From Thalassobellus sp050294475 (GTDB lineage: Bacteria > Bacteroidota > Bacteroidia > Flavobacteriales > Flavobacteriaceae), in the NCBI GenBank assembly GCA_050294475.1, contig JBNKOE010000024.1:124001-188000 (forward strand): a stretch of 64,000 bases of DNA, given 5' to 3'. Within the stretch, counting starts at the first letter, position 1, and each line of letters opens with the position of its first letter. Below, piece after piece: positions 17,641-26,804 of this stretch. The notes beneath the pieces were generated by a model. It did not search any database. It was not told the DNA's origin and saw only the letters and a list, made by a program, of their open reading frames with translations. The translations under genes were made by a program, and so were the position numbers.

Positions 17641-18237
17641 ATGAGTAAAAAAGAATCAACATTTCTTAGTATGGTGGTATCTCTTTTATTGATAACACTC
17701 ATTTCAGGATTCGCTTTGGGCTTTGTAAACGACTTGACTATAGAACCCAAAGCAAAGGCCAAATTAGCAAAAAAAGTAAATGCTATAAAATTGGTTTTAC
17801 CTGAATTTGACAATAATCCTGTTCAAGATGTAAAAAAAATTAAAACAGCAGTTGCCAACGATAGTATTGAAGTTTATCCTGCTTTTAAAAACAACCAATT
17901 TGTTGGCGCTGCTGTTATTAGTTATTCTGAAAAAGGCTTTAGTGGTTTAGTAAAAATAATGGTCGGTTTTAATGCTGATAGCTCTATAAAAAATATAGCA
18001 GTTTTAGAACAAAAAGAAACCCCAGGATTGGGAACAAAAATGAAAGACGAATCGTTTTTAAAACAATTCAGAGATAAAAACCCTGCTAATTATAACTTAA
18101 AAGTAAAAAAAGATGGCGGTGACGTTGATGCATTAACAGGTGCTACCATTTCTTCTAGAGCTTTTAGTGAATCAGCTAAAATGGCTTACGATATTTTCGT
18201 TAAAAACCTTGACGCTATCAACACTTCTAAAAATTAA
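17641..18237 (+). CDS. rnfG: Rnf complex subunit RnfG (flavinylated, periplasmic)
   Basis: 198 residues: one N-terminal transmembrane helix (about 8-30), then a periplasmic FMN-binding domain with ETPGLGTKM and the flavinylation site DALTGATISS; Thr169 is the expected acceptor of the phosphoester-linked FMN. Homologous to NqrC. It is placed between rnfD and rnfE as in other Rnf operons. Confidence 0.96.
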   Translation: MSKKESTFLSMVVSLLLITLISGFALGFVNDLTIEPKAKAKLAKKVNAIKLVLPEFDNNPVQDVKKIKTAVANDSIEVYPAFKNNQFVGAAVISYSEKGFSGLVKIMVGFNADSSIKNIAVLEQKETPGLGTKMKDESFLKQFRDKNPANYNLKVKKDGGDVDALTGATISSRAFSESAKMAYDIFVKNLDAINTSKN

Positions 18238-18242
18238 GAATT

Positions 18243-18848
18243 ATGGCTGAACCAATAAATCAAAAGCAAAATTTCTTAAAAGGAATTATTAAAGAAAACC
18301 CCATTTTTGTGATGCTCTTGGGTATGTGTCCTACATTGGGTGTTACCTCATCGGCATTCAACGGTTTAGGCATGGGTGTTGCTACTTTATTCGTATTATT
18401 AATGTCTAACATTGTGGTGTCATTAGTAAAATCTCAAATACCTAGTAAGGTTCGTATTCCTGCATTCATTATTATTATAGCTTCTTTTGTAACTATTGTT
18501 GAAATGATTTTAGAAGCTTTTATTCCTTTTTTATATGAGCAATTAGGAATTTTTATTCCTTTAATTGTTGTAAACTGCTTAATACTAGGAAGAGCTGAAG
18601 CTTTTGCTTCAAAAAACAATGTTTTAGCATCTATACTTGATGCTTTAGGTATGGGATTAGGCTTTGTGTTAGCCTTAACCGTTTTAGGAGCTGTACGTGA
18701 AATATTAGGTAGTGGTAGCCTATTTGGGTTAAGCTTTGTGCCTGAAAATGCTAATACATTTATACTCTTTATTTTACCTCCAGGTGCTTTTATTGCTTTG
18801 GCATATTTAACCGTTATTTTCAACAAACTAACCTCTAAAACAATTTAG
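18243..18848 (+). CDS. rnfE: Rnf complex subunit RnfE (membrane)
   Basis: 201 residues, about six transmembrane helices, homologous to NqrD. The conserved cysteines in LGMCPTLG and VVNCLILG are the ones that, with the pair in RnfA, hold an intramembrane iron-sulfur centre in this family. An acidic/amide N-terminus precedes the first helix, as is usual for RnfE. It is 2 bp from rnfA. Confidence 0.95.
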   Translation: MAEPINQKQNFLKGIIKENPIFVMLLGMCPTLGVTSSAFNGLGMGVATLFVLLMSNIVVSLVKSQIPSKVRIPAFIIIIASFVTIVEMILEAFIPFLYEQLGIFIPLIVVNCLILGRAEAFASKNNVLASILDALGMGLGFVLALTVLGAVREILGSGSLFGLSFVPENANTFILFILPPGAFIALAYLTVIFNKLTSKTI

Positions 18849-18850
18849 AT

Positions 18851-19426
18851 ATGGATTATGTAATTATACTTATAGCTGCCGTATTTGTAAACAATATTGT
18901 ATTATCACAATTTTTAGGCATCTGTCCGTTTTTAGGAGTTTCTAATAAAGTATCGACGTCTATTGGTATGTCTGGAGCAGTTTTATTTGTAATGACAATT
19001 GCCACGACCGTAACTTATTTACTGCATCAATATGTTTTAGTACCTGCAGGATTAAACTATTTAAGAACTATCACATTTATTTTAGTCATTGCAGCCTTAG
19101 TACAAATGGTAGAAATTATTCTAAAAAAGGTAAGTCCATCACTATACCAAGCATTAGGAGTTTTTCTTCCTTTAATAACTACTAACTGTGCTGTTTTAGG
19201 TGTTGCTATATTAGCTTTAGGTTTAGACAATGGAAGCTTATTAAAAGCGGTATTCTTTGCTATTTCAAACTCGCTTGGTTTTGCTTTGGCATTAATTGTT
19301 TTTGCAAGTATTAGAGAACAACTAGAACTAGCTAATATTCCAGAAGGCATGAAAGGGGTTCCTATCAACTTATTAGTTGCAGGACTTTTATCTTTAGCCT
19401 TTTTAGGGTTTACTGCTTTGGTTTAA
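18851..19426 (+). CDS. rnfA: Rnf complex subunit RnfA (membrane)
   Basis: 191 residues, six transmembrane helices, homologous to NqrE. Motifs SQFLGICPFLGVSN and TTNCAVLG hold the conserved cysteines matching those in RnfE; the two subunits pair in inverted topology. Last gene of the operon. It converges on the korB gene with only 8 bp between stop codons and no obvious terminator. Confidence 0.96.
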   Translation: MDYVIILIAAVFVNNIVLSQFLGICPFLGVSNKVSTSIGMSGAVLFVMTIATTVTYLLHQYVLVPAGLNYLRTITFILVIAALVQMVEIILKKVSPSLYQALGVFLPLITTNCAVLGVAILALGLDNGSLLKAVFFAISNSLGFALALIVFASIREQLELANIPEGMKGVPINLLVAGLLSLAFLGFTALV

Positions 19427-19434
19427 AAATTTAA

Positions 19435-20445
19435 TTAATTCACTTGATAAATTTCTCCTGAGAAGAAAAGATCATCTGTTTGAGTGAATTTTGAATTGGA
19501 TTTGACTTGTTTTGTTAAAGCATCTTCTCTTTCTTCTAAAGTAACATCATCAAAACTTCTAATAATACCTGTTACCAAAGGATATTTTAATCGCACTAAC
19601 ATTTGATGCATGGTCGGATCTTCTTCTTTAGCATTGTGAACTAAAATATCGGCTTCAGTAACACCATTTTCTCCAATGGTTACAACTTCTAATTTTAGTC
19701 CGTTTAGCACCAAACCTTTATCTCTTTCTTTTCCGAAAATCATGGGTTTTCCATCTTCAACAAATAACTGTTTATCCTCTCGAATATTTTTATCGGTATA
19801 CTTAGTATAGCAACCATCATTAAAGATAACGCAATTTTGTAATACCTCAATTAGAGAAGTTCCTTTAAATTTTTCAGCATTTATAAACACTTGTGTCATT
19901 TCTTTTGGCGTATTACCTCCTATTCTTGCGAAAAAACGAGCTTGTGCACCTATGGCTAATTCTCCTGGTTCAAAAGGTTGTTGTGTATTTCCGTAAGGCG
20001 ATGACTTTGTTTTTTGACCAACCAAAGAAGTAGGTGAAAATTGCCCTTTTGTTAACCCATAAATTTCATTGTTAAACAATACAATATTTAAGTTTATATT
20101 TCTTCTTAAAACATGTATAAAATGATTCCCACCAATAGCCATAGAATCGCCATCGCCAGTAATAACCCAAACACTTAAATCTGGGTTTGCTAACTTAACT
20201 CCAGAGGCAATAGCAGGTGCTCTACCATGAATACTGTGCATGCCATAAGTATCCATATAATATGGAAATCTTGAAGAACATCCTATACCAGAAATAAAAA
20301 CAACATCTTCTTTTTTTACACCCATTTCTGGAAGCGCCTTTTGCATGGCTCTTAAAATAACATAATCATCGCAACCTGGACACCAACGCACTTCTTGGTT
20401 GCTAGCAAAATCCTTAAACGTATATTTTTTAACTGCTGTTTCCAT
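19435..20445 (-). CDS. korB: 2-oxoacid:ferredoxin oxidoreductase, beta subunit
   Basis: 336 residues. WCPGCDDYVIL near residue 22 and GIGCSSRFPYYMDTYG mark the beta subunit; thiamine diphosphate binding is shown by GDGDSMAIGGNH followed by NNEIYGLTKGQ. With KorA it oxidises 2-oxoglutarate (or a related 2-oxoacid) and CoA to the acyl-CoA plus CO2, reducing ferredoxin. It is 2 bp downstream of korA, so the two are one transcript. The specificity for 2-oxoglutarate is by family resemblance. Confidence 0.92.
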   Translation of the reverse strand: METAVKKYTFKDFASNQEVRWCPGCDDYVILRAMQKALPEMGVKKEDVVFISGIGCSSRFPYYMDTYGMHSIHGRAPAIASGVKLANPDLSVWVITGDGDSMAIGGNHFIHVLRRNINLNIVLFNNEIYGLTKGQFSPTSLVGQKTKSSPYGNTQQPFEPGELAIGAQARFFARIGGNTPKEMTQVFINAEKFKGTSLIEVLQNCVIFNDGCYTKYTDKNIREDKQLFVEDGKPMIFGKERDKGLVLNGLKLEVVTIGENGVTEADILVHNAKEEDPTMHQMLVRLKYPLVTGIIRSFDDVTLEEREDALTKQVKSNSKFTQTDDLFFSGEIYQVN

Positions 20446-20447
20446 AA

Positions 20448-22316
20448 TTAATCTACTATTTTTTTGAATTCTGTGATTAGTTCACTATTTCCAAAAGGCA
20501 AGCCTTGAATTTTGTTGTATTGTAACAATCCGCAGATATTAAAATTCATTTTTAAAATATTTACAAATTGACCATTGTTTAACTCGCAAACCACAATTTT
20601 TTTAAACTTCCTTAATATATCTTCTGTATTTTTGGGTAGTGGATTTATATAATTAAAATGAGCATAACCTATTTTATTATATCCTTCACTATGTAATTGT
20701 TTTACTGCCGAGTGTAAACTACCATATGTACCTCCCCAACCAACAACTAATAAATCGCCTTCTTCGGCAAATTCGGTAGTTAAATCGGGTATATAATTTT
20801 GTACTCGTTTAATTTTTTCTGCCCTAATTTTTGTCATGTATTCATGATTTTCAGGAACATGAGATACATCACCTGTAACACTGTCTTTTTCTAGACCTCC
20901 AATTCTATGTTCTAATCCAAACGTACCTGGAACTGCCCAATTACGAGCTAGTGTCTTTTCATCTCTATCATACGGATGCCAATTCTCTTTTACTTTGGTG
21001 ATTTTATTATTTTTAATTTCAGGCATTTCAGCAACCCTTTTTATTTTCCAAGGCTCAGATCCGTTAGCAATATAGCCATCGGTTAATAAAACAACAGGTG
21101 TCATATGTTCTAAGGCTAGTTTTGCAGCTTGATAGGCATAATTAAAACAATTAGATGGTGTGCTAGCTGCTATAACTATAACAGGACTTTCGCCGTTTCT
21201 TCCATACATAGCTTGCATTAAATCAGACTGTTCTGTTTTAGTTGGTAAGCCTGTAGAAGGTCCACCACGTTGCACATTTACGACTACTAAAGGCAATTCA
21301 ACCATCATTGCCAGTCCTAATGCTTCTCCTTTTAAAGCCAAACCAGGACCTGAAGTTGTAGTAATTGCTAAATCGCCTGCAAACGAGGCTCCAATGGCTG
21401 AGGTTACACCAGCTATTTCATCTTCAGCCTGAAATGCTTTTACTCCAAAATGTTTATGTTTAACAAGTTCATGCAAAATATCTGTTGCTGGAGTAATTGG
21501 ATAAGAACCTAGAAACAATTCTAGTCCCGACTTTTCTGCGGCTGCTAAAAAACCCCATGCCGTAGCTGTATTACCTCCAATAATCCTATAAGTACCAGAT
21601 GCCATTTTTGCAGGTGAAATAGTATAGGCATTCGGAATCAATTCTAAAGTTTCGGCATAATAAAACCCTGCATTCAACACTTTTGTGTTAGATTCGATTA
21701 AGTGCGGTTTAGAAGCAAACTTTTTATTAAAAAAATCGATAGTGTGCTCTGGAGAACGATCGTACATCCAATATACAATACCTAAAGCAAACATATTTTT
21801 ACTTCGGGTAATGGTTTTATTATCTAAATTTTCAATATCCTTTAAAGCTTCTTTAGTTAATGAAGACATAGATACTTCTATAACTCTATAATTACCTAAA
21901 CTACCATCTTTAAGTGGGTTTGCTTCGTATTGTGCTTTTTCTAAATTTTTCTTTGTAAATGCATCTGTATCAACAATAATGGTATGGCCTGGTTTTACTG
22001 AATACAGGTTTGTTTTTAAACCCGCAGGATTCATGGCAACTAACAAATCTACTTCATCTCCTGGAGTATTAATTTCTACACTACCAATATGAACTTGAAA
22101 CCCAGACACACCATATAAACTTCCTTGAGGCGCCCTAATTTCTGATGGATAGTTAGGAAAAGTTGAAACATCATTACCAAACATAGCCGATGTATCTGAA
22201 AATTGTGTACCAGTTAACTGCATACCGTCGCCCGAATCACCTACAAATCTTATAACAACAGCATCTAATGCTTCGCTATTAAGATTTACACTATTTGAAA
22301 TTGGATTTGCTATCAT
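20448..22316 (-). CDS. korA: 2-oxoacid:ferredoxin oxidoreductase, fused gamma-alpha subunit
   Basis: 622 residues. The N-terminal 200 or so residues are the gamma domain (VIRFVGDSGDGMQLTGTQFS), joined to the alpha domain (ITPATDILHEL, then TTTSGPGLALKGEALG and RGGPSTGLPTKTEQSDL). There is no delta ferredoxin domain, so a separate ferredoxin is needed; the dicluster ferredoxin transcribed divergently 142 bp away is an obvious candidate. The complex feeds reduced ferredoxin to Rnf or, run backwards, supports reductive carboxylation. A -7 element (TATATTTG) lies 47 bp upstream. Confidence 0.92.
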   Translation of the reverse strand: MIANPISNSVNLNSEALDAVVIRFVGDSGDGMQLTGTQFSDTSAMFGNDVSTFPNYPSEIRAPQGSLYGVSGFQVHIGSVEINTPGDEVDLLVAMNPAGLKTNLYSVKPGHTIIVDTDAFTKKNLEKAQYEANPLKDGSLGNYRVIEVSMSSLTKEALKDIENLDNKTITRSKNMFALGIVYWMYDRSPEHTIDFFNKKFASKPHLIESNTKVLNAGFYYAETLELIPNAYTISPAKMASGTYRIIGGNTATAWGFLAAAEKSGLELFLGSYPITPATDILHELVKHKHFGVKAFQAEDEIAGVTSAIGASFAGDLAITTTSGPGLALKGEALGLAMMVELPLVVVNVQRGGPSTGLPTKTEQSDLMQAMYGRNGESPVIVIAASTPSNCFNYAYQAAKLALEHMTPVVLLTDGYIANGSEPWKIKRVAEMPEIKNNKITKVKENWHPYDRDEKTLARNWAVPGTFGLEHRIGGLEKDSVTGDVSHVPENHEYMTKIRAEKIKRVQNYIPDLTTEFAEEGDLLVVGWGGTYGSLHSAVKQLHSEGYNKIGYAHFNYINPLPKNTEDILRKFKKIVVCELNNGQFVNILKMNFNICGLLQYNKIQGLPFGNSELITEFKKIVD

Positions 22317-22362
22317 GAGAAATTAATTTTTTAAAACCATATAGGCACTAAAACCATCTTAT

Positions 22363-22370
22363 CAAATATA
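22363..22370 (-). promoter_or_regulatory. Candidate -7 element for korAB
   Basis: Minus-strand TATATTTG, a full match to TAnnTTTG, 47 bp upstream of korA. The best TTTG box upstream is 26 nt away, longer than usual. Confidence 0.45.
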
Positions 22371-22415
22371 ATTTTCATTTTTTAATATAAACGTGACAAA
22401 AATCATATTTAGATC

Positions 22416-22437
22416 GTAAAATGGAAAGTACTTTTAC
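22416..22437. promoter_or_regulatory. Inverted repeat between korA and the ferredoxin gene
   Basis: GTAAAA (22416-22421) and TTTTAC (22432-22437), 10-nt spacer, 22 bp before the ferredoxin start. The half-sites match the core of the repeat in front of PFOR (GTGTAAAAT/ATTTTACAC). It overlaps a near-consensus -7 box TACTTTTA (22429-22436). Confidence 0.3.
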
Positions 22438-22458
22438 TGCATTAAATACAATTAAATT

Positions 22459-22809
22459 ATGGCAATTACTATAACCGACGAATGTATTAACTGCGACGCT
22501 TGCCTTACCGAATGTCCAAATAATGCAATCTATGAACCCGATCAAGAATGGGCATATTCAGATGAAACTGCTTTAAGTGGAACTATTACACTTCCTAACG
22601 GAGAAGAAGCAGATGCCGATGAAATGAACGAACCAATATCAGATGAATTCTACTTTATCGTACCAGAAAAATGTACAGAATGTAAAGGATTTCATGATGA
22701 ACCACAATGTGCATCAGTATGTCCAGTTGACTGCTGTGTACCAGATGAAAACCATGTAGAAAACGAAGCTGCTTTATTAGAAAAGAAAGCTTGGTTGCAT
22801 GCAGAGTAA
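22459..22809 (+). CDS. Dicluster 4Fe-4S ferredoxin
   Basis: 116 residues. First cluster site CINCDACLTECP (10-21), an acidic insertion of about 45 residues (DEADADEMNEP type), then a second site with wide spacing, CTECKGFHDEPQCASVCP, and an acidic tail. The C-X2-C-X8-C-X3-C second site resembles Allochromatium-type ferredoxins, known for very low potentials. It lies between the two 2-oxoacid:ferredoxin oxidoreductase loci and next to Rnf, so it is the likely shared carrier. A strong terminator follows. Confidence 0.92.
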   Translation: MAITITDECINCDACLTECPNNAIYEPDQEWAYSDETALSGTITLPNGEEADADEMNEPISDEFYFIVPEKCTECKGFHDEPQCASVCPVDCCVPDENHVENEAALLEKKAWLHAE

Positions 22810-22897
22810 TATTTACAAAACATTATTTTAAGAACTTACGTTTCTTTTTTCGTTCTAATTTCAAACGTTCAACAAACCAAGAAATTATACGTTATAA

Positions 22898-22938
22898 AAT
22901 GAGGATTTCAATTCATATGAAATCCTCATTTTTTTTTA
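22898..22938 (+). terminator. Strong intrinsic terminator after the ferredoxin gene
   Basis: Perfect 13-bp stem AATGAGGATTTCA (22898-22910) / TGAAATCCTCATT (22918-22930) followed by a run of nine T. It ends the ferredoxin transcript 88 bp after its stop. The gene-free stretch 22810-23181 holds this terminator, an imperfect TCACAT/ATGTGA repeat (22996-23026) and the PFOR control region. Confidence 0.92.
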
Positions 22939-23076
22939 ATCGTTATCTTCAAATTAAACAATTATAAATCTTTATTTCAATTAATTATTTACCTATCACA
23001 TGACAATTATCATAGTCTAAATGTGATTGTAGCCTTAATTTTAGCTAGTTGTTTTAATAACTATAGGGTTTATTTC

Positions 23077-23118
23077 GTGTAAAATAATGAGCAATTTATA
23101 ATCGACTACATTTTACAC
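23077..23118. promoter_or_regulatory. Candidate operator in front of the PFOR gene
   Basis: Perfect 9-bp inverted repeat GTGTAAAAT (23077-23085) / ATTTTACAC (23110-23118) with a 24-nt spacer; half-site centres are 33 bp apart, about three helical turns. The right arm overlaps a near-consensus -7 box TACATTTT (23107-23114), as expected for repression. It lies 63 bp before the start. A leader hairpin is the alternative. Confidence 0.4.
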
Positions 23119-23181
23119 AAAAAACAATACCAAAAAACCTTATAAATACCTTTTTATTTAAAATAAGATAATAACATTATT

Positions 23182-26100
23182 ATGAAAAAAAAATTTCCAA
23201 AGTTAATTTGCGATGCTAATGAGGCGGTTGCTAGAGTAGCTCATAAAACCAATGAGGTCTGTGCAATTTACCCTATTACACCCGCATCACCTATGGGCGA
23301 ACATGTAGATGTTTATAGCTCAAAAGGACAAAAAAATATTTGGGACAATGTTCCTAGAATTGTAGAAATGCAAAGTGAAGGTGGTGCTGCTGGTGCAGTA
23401 CATGGGGCGTTACAAGCTGGAGCGCTAACTACTACTTTTACAGCTTCGCAAGGACTCCTTCTTATGATTCCTAATATGTATAAAATGGCAGGTGAATTAT
23501 TACCTTCTGTAATACATGTTGCTGCAAGAACCATTGCAACACATGCACTTTCAATTTTTGGAGACCATTCAGATGTTATGGCTGCAAGACAAACAGGTTT
23601 TGCTATGTTATTTGGTGGTTCTGTACAAGAGGCACATGATATGGCATTAATTGCACAAGTAGCTACATTAAAATCTAGAGTTCCTTTCTTAAATATTTTT
23701 GACGGATTTAGAACATCACATGAGATTTCTAAAATTGATTCAATTACTGATGATATTATTGAAGCAATGATGCCTGAAGATAAAATTTCAGAACACAGAA
23801 ACCGTTCATTAGACCCAGACAGTCCAGTTATTAGAGGAACATCTCAAAATCCAGATGTATTCTTCCAAGCTAGAGAAGCTGCTAATACGTTTTATGAAAA
23901 AGTGCCTGGAATTGTTGAAGAAACTATGAATGAATTCTACAAACACACAGGTCGTAAGTATAGTTTATTCTATTATGAAGGACATCCTGAAGCTGAACGT
24001 GTTATTATACTAATGGGTTCTGGTGAAGGTGCTGCAAGAGAAACAGTTGAAACCATGGTTCATAATGGTGAAAAAGTAGGTGTTTTATTTGTACGCTTGT
24101 TTAGACCATTCTCAATCAAACATTTTGTTGATGAATTACCAGATACTGTTAAAAAAATAGCTGTTCTAGACAGAACAAAAGAACCAGGAAGTATTGGTGA
24201 ACCTCTTTATCAGGATGTTATTACAGCATTAACTGAAAGCGACAGAGACATGCCAGTAGTTGTTGGTGGTCGTTACGGCTTATCTTCAAAAGAGTTTACA
24301 CCACAAATGGTTAAAGGTGTTTATGATGAATTATTAGATGACAAACCTAAAAATCACTTTACAGTTGGTATTAACGACGATGTTACTTTTACAAGCTTAC
24401 CAATTGATACTTCATTTACCATAGAACGTAACACTATTAATTGTATGTTCTACGGTTTAGGATCTGATGGTACTGTTGGAGCTAACAAAAACTCCATTAA
24501 AATTATTGGAGATACCACTGATAATTTTGTACAAGGATATTTTGTGTACGATTCTAAAAAAGCGGGAGCACAAACTATTTCTCACTTACGCTTCGGGCCA
24601 AAACCAATATACTCTACTTACTTAATTGACAAAGCCGATTTTATTGCGAGTCATCAATATAAGTTTATTAAGAAATATAATATGGTTGCCGATTTAAAAC
24701 ATGGTGGAACCTTCTTATTAAACTCACCATATTCTAAAGATGAAATATGGAATCATTTACCAAAAAGAATTCAAAAAGAATTAATAGAAAAAGAGGCTAA
24801 TTTCTATGTTATTGATGCAACAAAAGTAGCCGCTGAATCTAATCTTGGTAAACGTACAAATACGGTATTACAAACGTGTTTCTTTGCTATCTCTGGTATT
24901 TTACCAAAAGAAGAAGCCATTCAAAAAATTAAAGACGCCATTGTAAAATCGTATTCTCATAAAGGTGAAAGCATTGTAAAAATGAATTTTACAGCCGTTG
25001 ATAATTCACTTGCTAATCTTGAAAAAGTAGAATATCCAAAAGAAATTTCTAGTGAAAGACATTTAGAAACTGCAATGCACAATGCTCCTGATGGATTTGT
25101 TACTGAAGTATTAGAAAAAATACTAGGCGGATTTGGAGATGAATTACCAGTAAGCGCATTCCCAGTTGATGGAACCTTCCCTACAGGAACTACCCAATAC
25201 GAAAAAAGTGGTATTGCTGATGCTGTACCAGTTTGGGATGATGCCGATTTATGTACACAGTGTAATAAATGTGTTGCTATTTGTCCGCATGCAGCTATTA
25301 GAGCAAAAGTTGTAACAAATGAAACCTTATCAAACGCACCAGATTCTTTAAAATCGGCTGCTGCAAAAGGTAGACCTTTTAATAAAAATGAAGATTCTTA
25401 TGTGCTTCAAGTATCTCCTCAAGACTGTACAGGTTGCGACCTTTGTGTTGCTGTTTGTCCTGCAGTTAGTAAAGAAGATCCAGACTTTAAAGCAATAAAC
25501 ATGCATAAAAAGCTTGAAGTGGAAACTGTTGAGGATGTTAATTGGGACTACTTTATTGATTTGCCAGATTATAACAGAACAGAGTTACAAATAACAAATG
25601 TAAAAGGATCTCAATTCCTTGAACCTTTATTTGAATTCTCTGGCGCATGCTCTGGTTGTGGAGAAACACCTTATGTTAAATTACTAACCCAACTTTATGG
25701 TGATAGTATTTTAATAGCAAATGCTACAGGCTGTTCTTCAATTTATGGTGGTAATTTACCAACAACACCTTATACAACCAACAAGTTTGGTAGAGGTCCT
25801 GCTTGGGCAAACTCATTATTTGAAGATAATGCTGAATTTGGTTTAGGTATGAGATTAGCGTTAAGTAAAAAGCAAGAAATTGCAGTAAGCTTATTAAAAT
25901 CTGTTGAAAATGAAGTTGGAACTGAATTAGTTGATGCCATTCTTAATAACCCTGAAAGCAATGAAACTGAAAAAGCTGAAAACTTCAAAAATCTTGATAT
26001 CCTTAATGAGAAACTAGCAAGTATTGATAATAAAAATGCTAAAAAACTTTCTCATCTTACTGAATATTTACGTAAAAAATCAGTTTGGATTTTAGGTGGC

Positions 26101-26712
26101 GATGGTTGGGCGTATGATATTGGTTTTGGAGGTGTAGATCATATCTTAGCATCTGGAGAAAATATCAATATTTTAGTAATGGACACCGAAGTTTACTCGA
26201 ATACTGGAGGACAAACATCGAAAGCAACGCCTCTTGGCGCCAGTGCGAAATTCTCGGTATCAGGTAAACTTACCAACAAGAAAAGTTTAGCACTACAAGC
26301 TGTTTCTTATGGAAATGTTTATGTAGCTCAAATTGCTATTGGTGCAAAAGATCTTCAAACACTAAAAGCTATTGAAGAAGCAGAAGCATATCCAGGTACA
26401 TCTATTATAATTGCTTACTCACATTGTGGAGAACATGGTTATGATCTAGCTCAAGGCGCTTCTCAACAAACTAAAGCTGTTGAAAGTGGATATTGGCCTC
26501 TATTTAGATTCGACCCTTCTAAACCACAAGGGAAGAAGTTTAAACTAGACTCTAAAGCACCTTCAATACCTCTTAAAGACTTTATGTATAACGAAACTCG
26601 TTTTACTAGAGTTGCTAAAGAAAACGAAGAATTAGGAGCACAACTTCTAGAACAAGCACAAGAAGAAGTGAATTCTAAATGGGAGCGTTTAGAGATTTAT
26701 AGAGATATGTAA
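23182..26712 (+). CDS. nifJ: Pyruvate:ferredoxin (flavodoxin) oxidoreductase, single chain
   Basis: 1176 residues, the full-length homodimeric type. In order: alpha-like domain (YPITPASPMGEHVD from about 33, TFTASQGLLLMIPNMYK), gamma-like domain (MFYGLGSDGTVGANKNSIKI), ferredoxin domain with CTQCNKCVAICP and CTGCDLCVAVCP, and the thiamine diphosphate domain (SGACSGCGETPYVK, GGDGWAYDIGFGG, NTGGQTSKATP). It converts pyruvate and CoA to acetyl-CoA and CO2 with reduction of ferredoxin or flavodoxin. It is monocistronic, with its own control region. In an aerobic-looking flavobacterium this is a notable complement to any pyruvate dehydrogenase. Confidence 0.97.
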   Translation: MKKKFPKLICDANEAVARVAHKTNEVCAIYPITPASPMGEHVDVYSSKGQKNIWDNVPRIVEMQSEGGAAGAVHGALQAGALTTTFTASQGLLLMIPNMYKMAGELLPSVIHVAARTIATHALSIFGDHSDVMAARQTGFAMLFGGSVQEAHDMALIAQVATLKSRVPFLNIFDGFRTSHEISKIDSITDDIIEAMMPEDKISEHRNRSLDPDSPVIRGTSQNPDVFFQAREAANTFYEKVPGIVEETMNEFYKHTGRKYSLFYYEGHPEAERVIILMGSGEGAARETVETMVHNGEKVGVLFVRLFRPFSIKHFVDELPDTVKKIAVLDRTKEPGSIGEPLYQDVITALTESDRDMPVVVGGRYGLSSKEFTPQMVKGVYDELLDDKPKNHFTVGINDDVTFTSLPIDTSFTIERNTINCMFYGLGSDGTVGANKNSIKIIGDTTDNFVQGYFVYDSKKAGAQTISHLRFGPKPIYSTYLIDKADFIASHQYKFIKKYNMVADLKHGGTFLLNSPYSKDEIWNHLPKRIQKELIEKEANFYVIDATKVAAESNLGKRTNTVLQTCFFAISGILPKEEAIQKIKDAIVKSYSHKGESIVKMNFTAVDNSLANLEKVEYPKEISSERHLETAMHNAPDGFVTEVLEKILGGFGDELPVSAFPVDGTFPTGTTQYEKSGIADAVPVWDDADLCTQCNKCVAICPHAAIRAKVVTNETLSNAPDSLKSAAAKGRPFNKNEDSYVLQVSPQDCTGCDLCVAVCPAVSKEDPDFKAINMHKKLEVETVEDVNWDYFIDLPDYNRTELQITNVKGSQFLEPLFEFSGACSGCGETPYVKLLTQLYGDSILIANATGCSSIYGGNLPTTPYTTNKFGRGPAWANSLFEDNAEFGLGMRLALSKKQEIAVSLLKSVENEVGTELVDAILNNPESNETEKAENFKNLDILNEKLASIDNKNAKKLSHLTEYLRKKSVWILGGDGWAYDIGFGGVDHILASGENINILVMDTEVYSNTGGQTSKATPLGASAKFSVSGKLTNKKSLALQAVSYGNVYVAQIAIGAKDLQTLKAIEEAEAYPGTSIIIAYSHCGEHGYDLAQGASQQTKAVESGYWPLFRFDPSKPQGKKFKLDSKAPSIPLKDFMYNETRFTRVAKENEELGAQLLEQAQEEVNSKWERLEIYRDM

Positions 26713-26731
26713 TATTTCTTAATAAAAATGA

Positions 26732-26766
26732 AATTCCCCATGTTACAAAGTGTACCATGGGGAATT
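26732..26766 (+). terminator. Hairpin after the PFOR gene
   Basis: Perfect 11-bp stem AATTCCCCATG (26732-26742) / CATGGGGAATT (26756-26766), 20 bp after the PFOR stop. No good T tract follows, so it may be a partial terminator or a 3'-end stabiliser rather than a full stop before the HEPN gene. Confidence 0.6.
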
Positions 26767-26804
26767 CATAATACTTATAAATACTAACAATAAATATACT
26801 TATT

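Noticed and set aside
17641..18237. Possible loss of the flavin-acceptor Thr in RnfG because the motif reads TGATISS
   Set aside because: The acceptor in the (S/T)GAT motif is the last Thr, which is present (Thr169); RnfD also keeps TGAT (Thr162).
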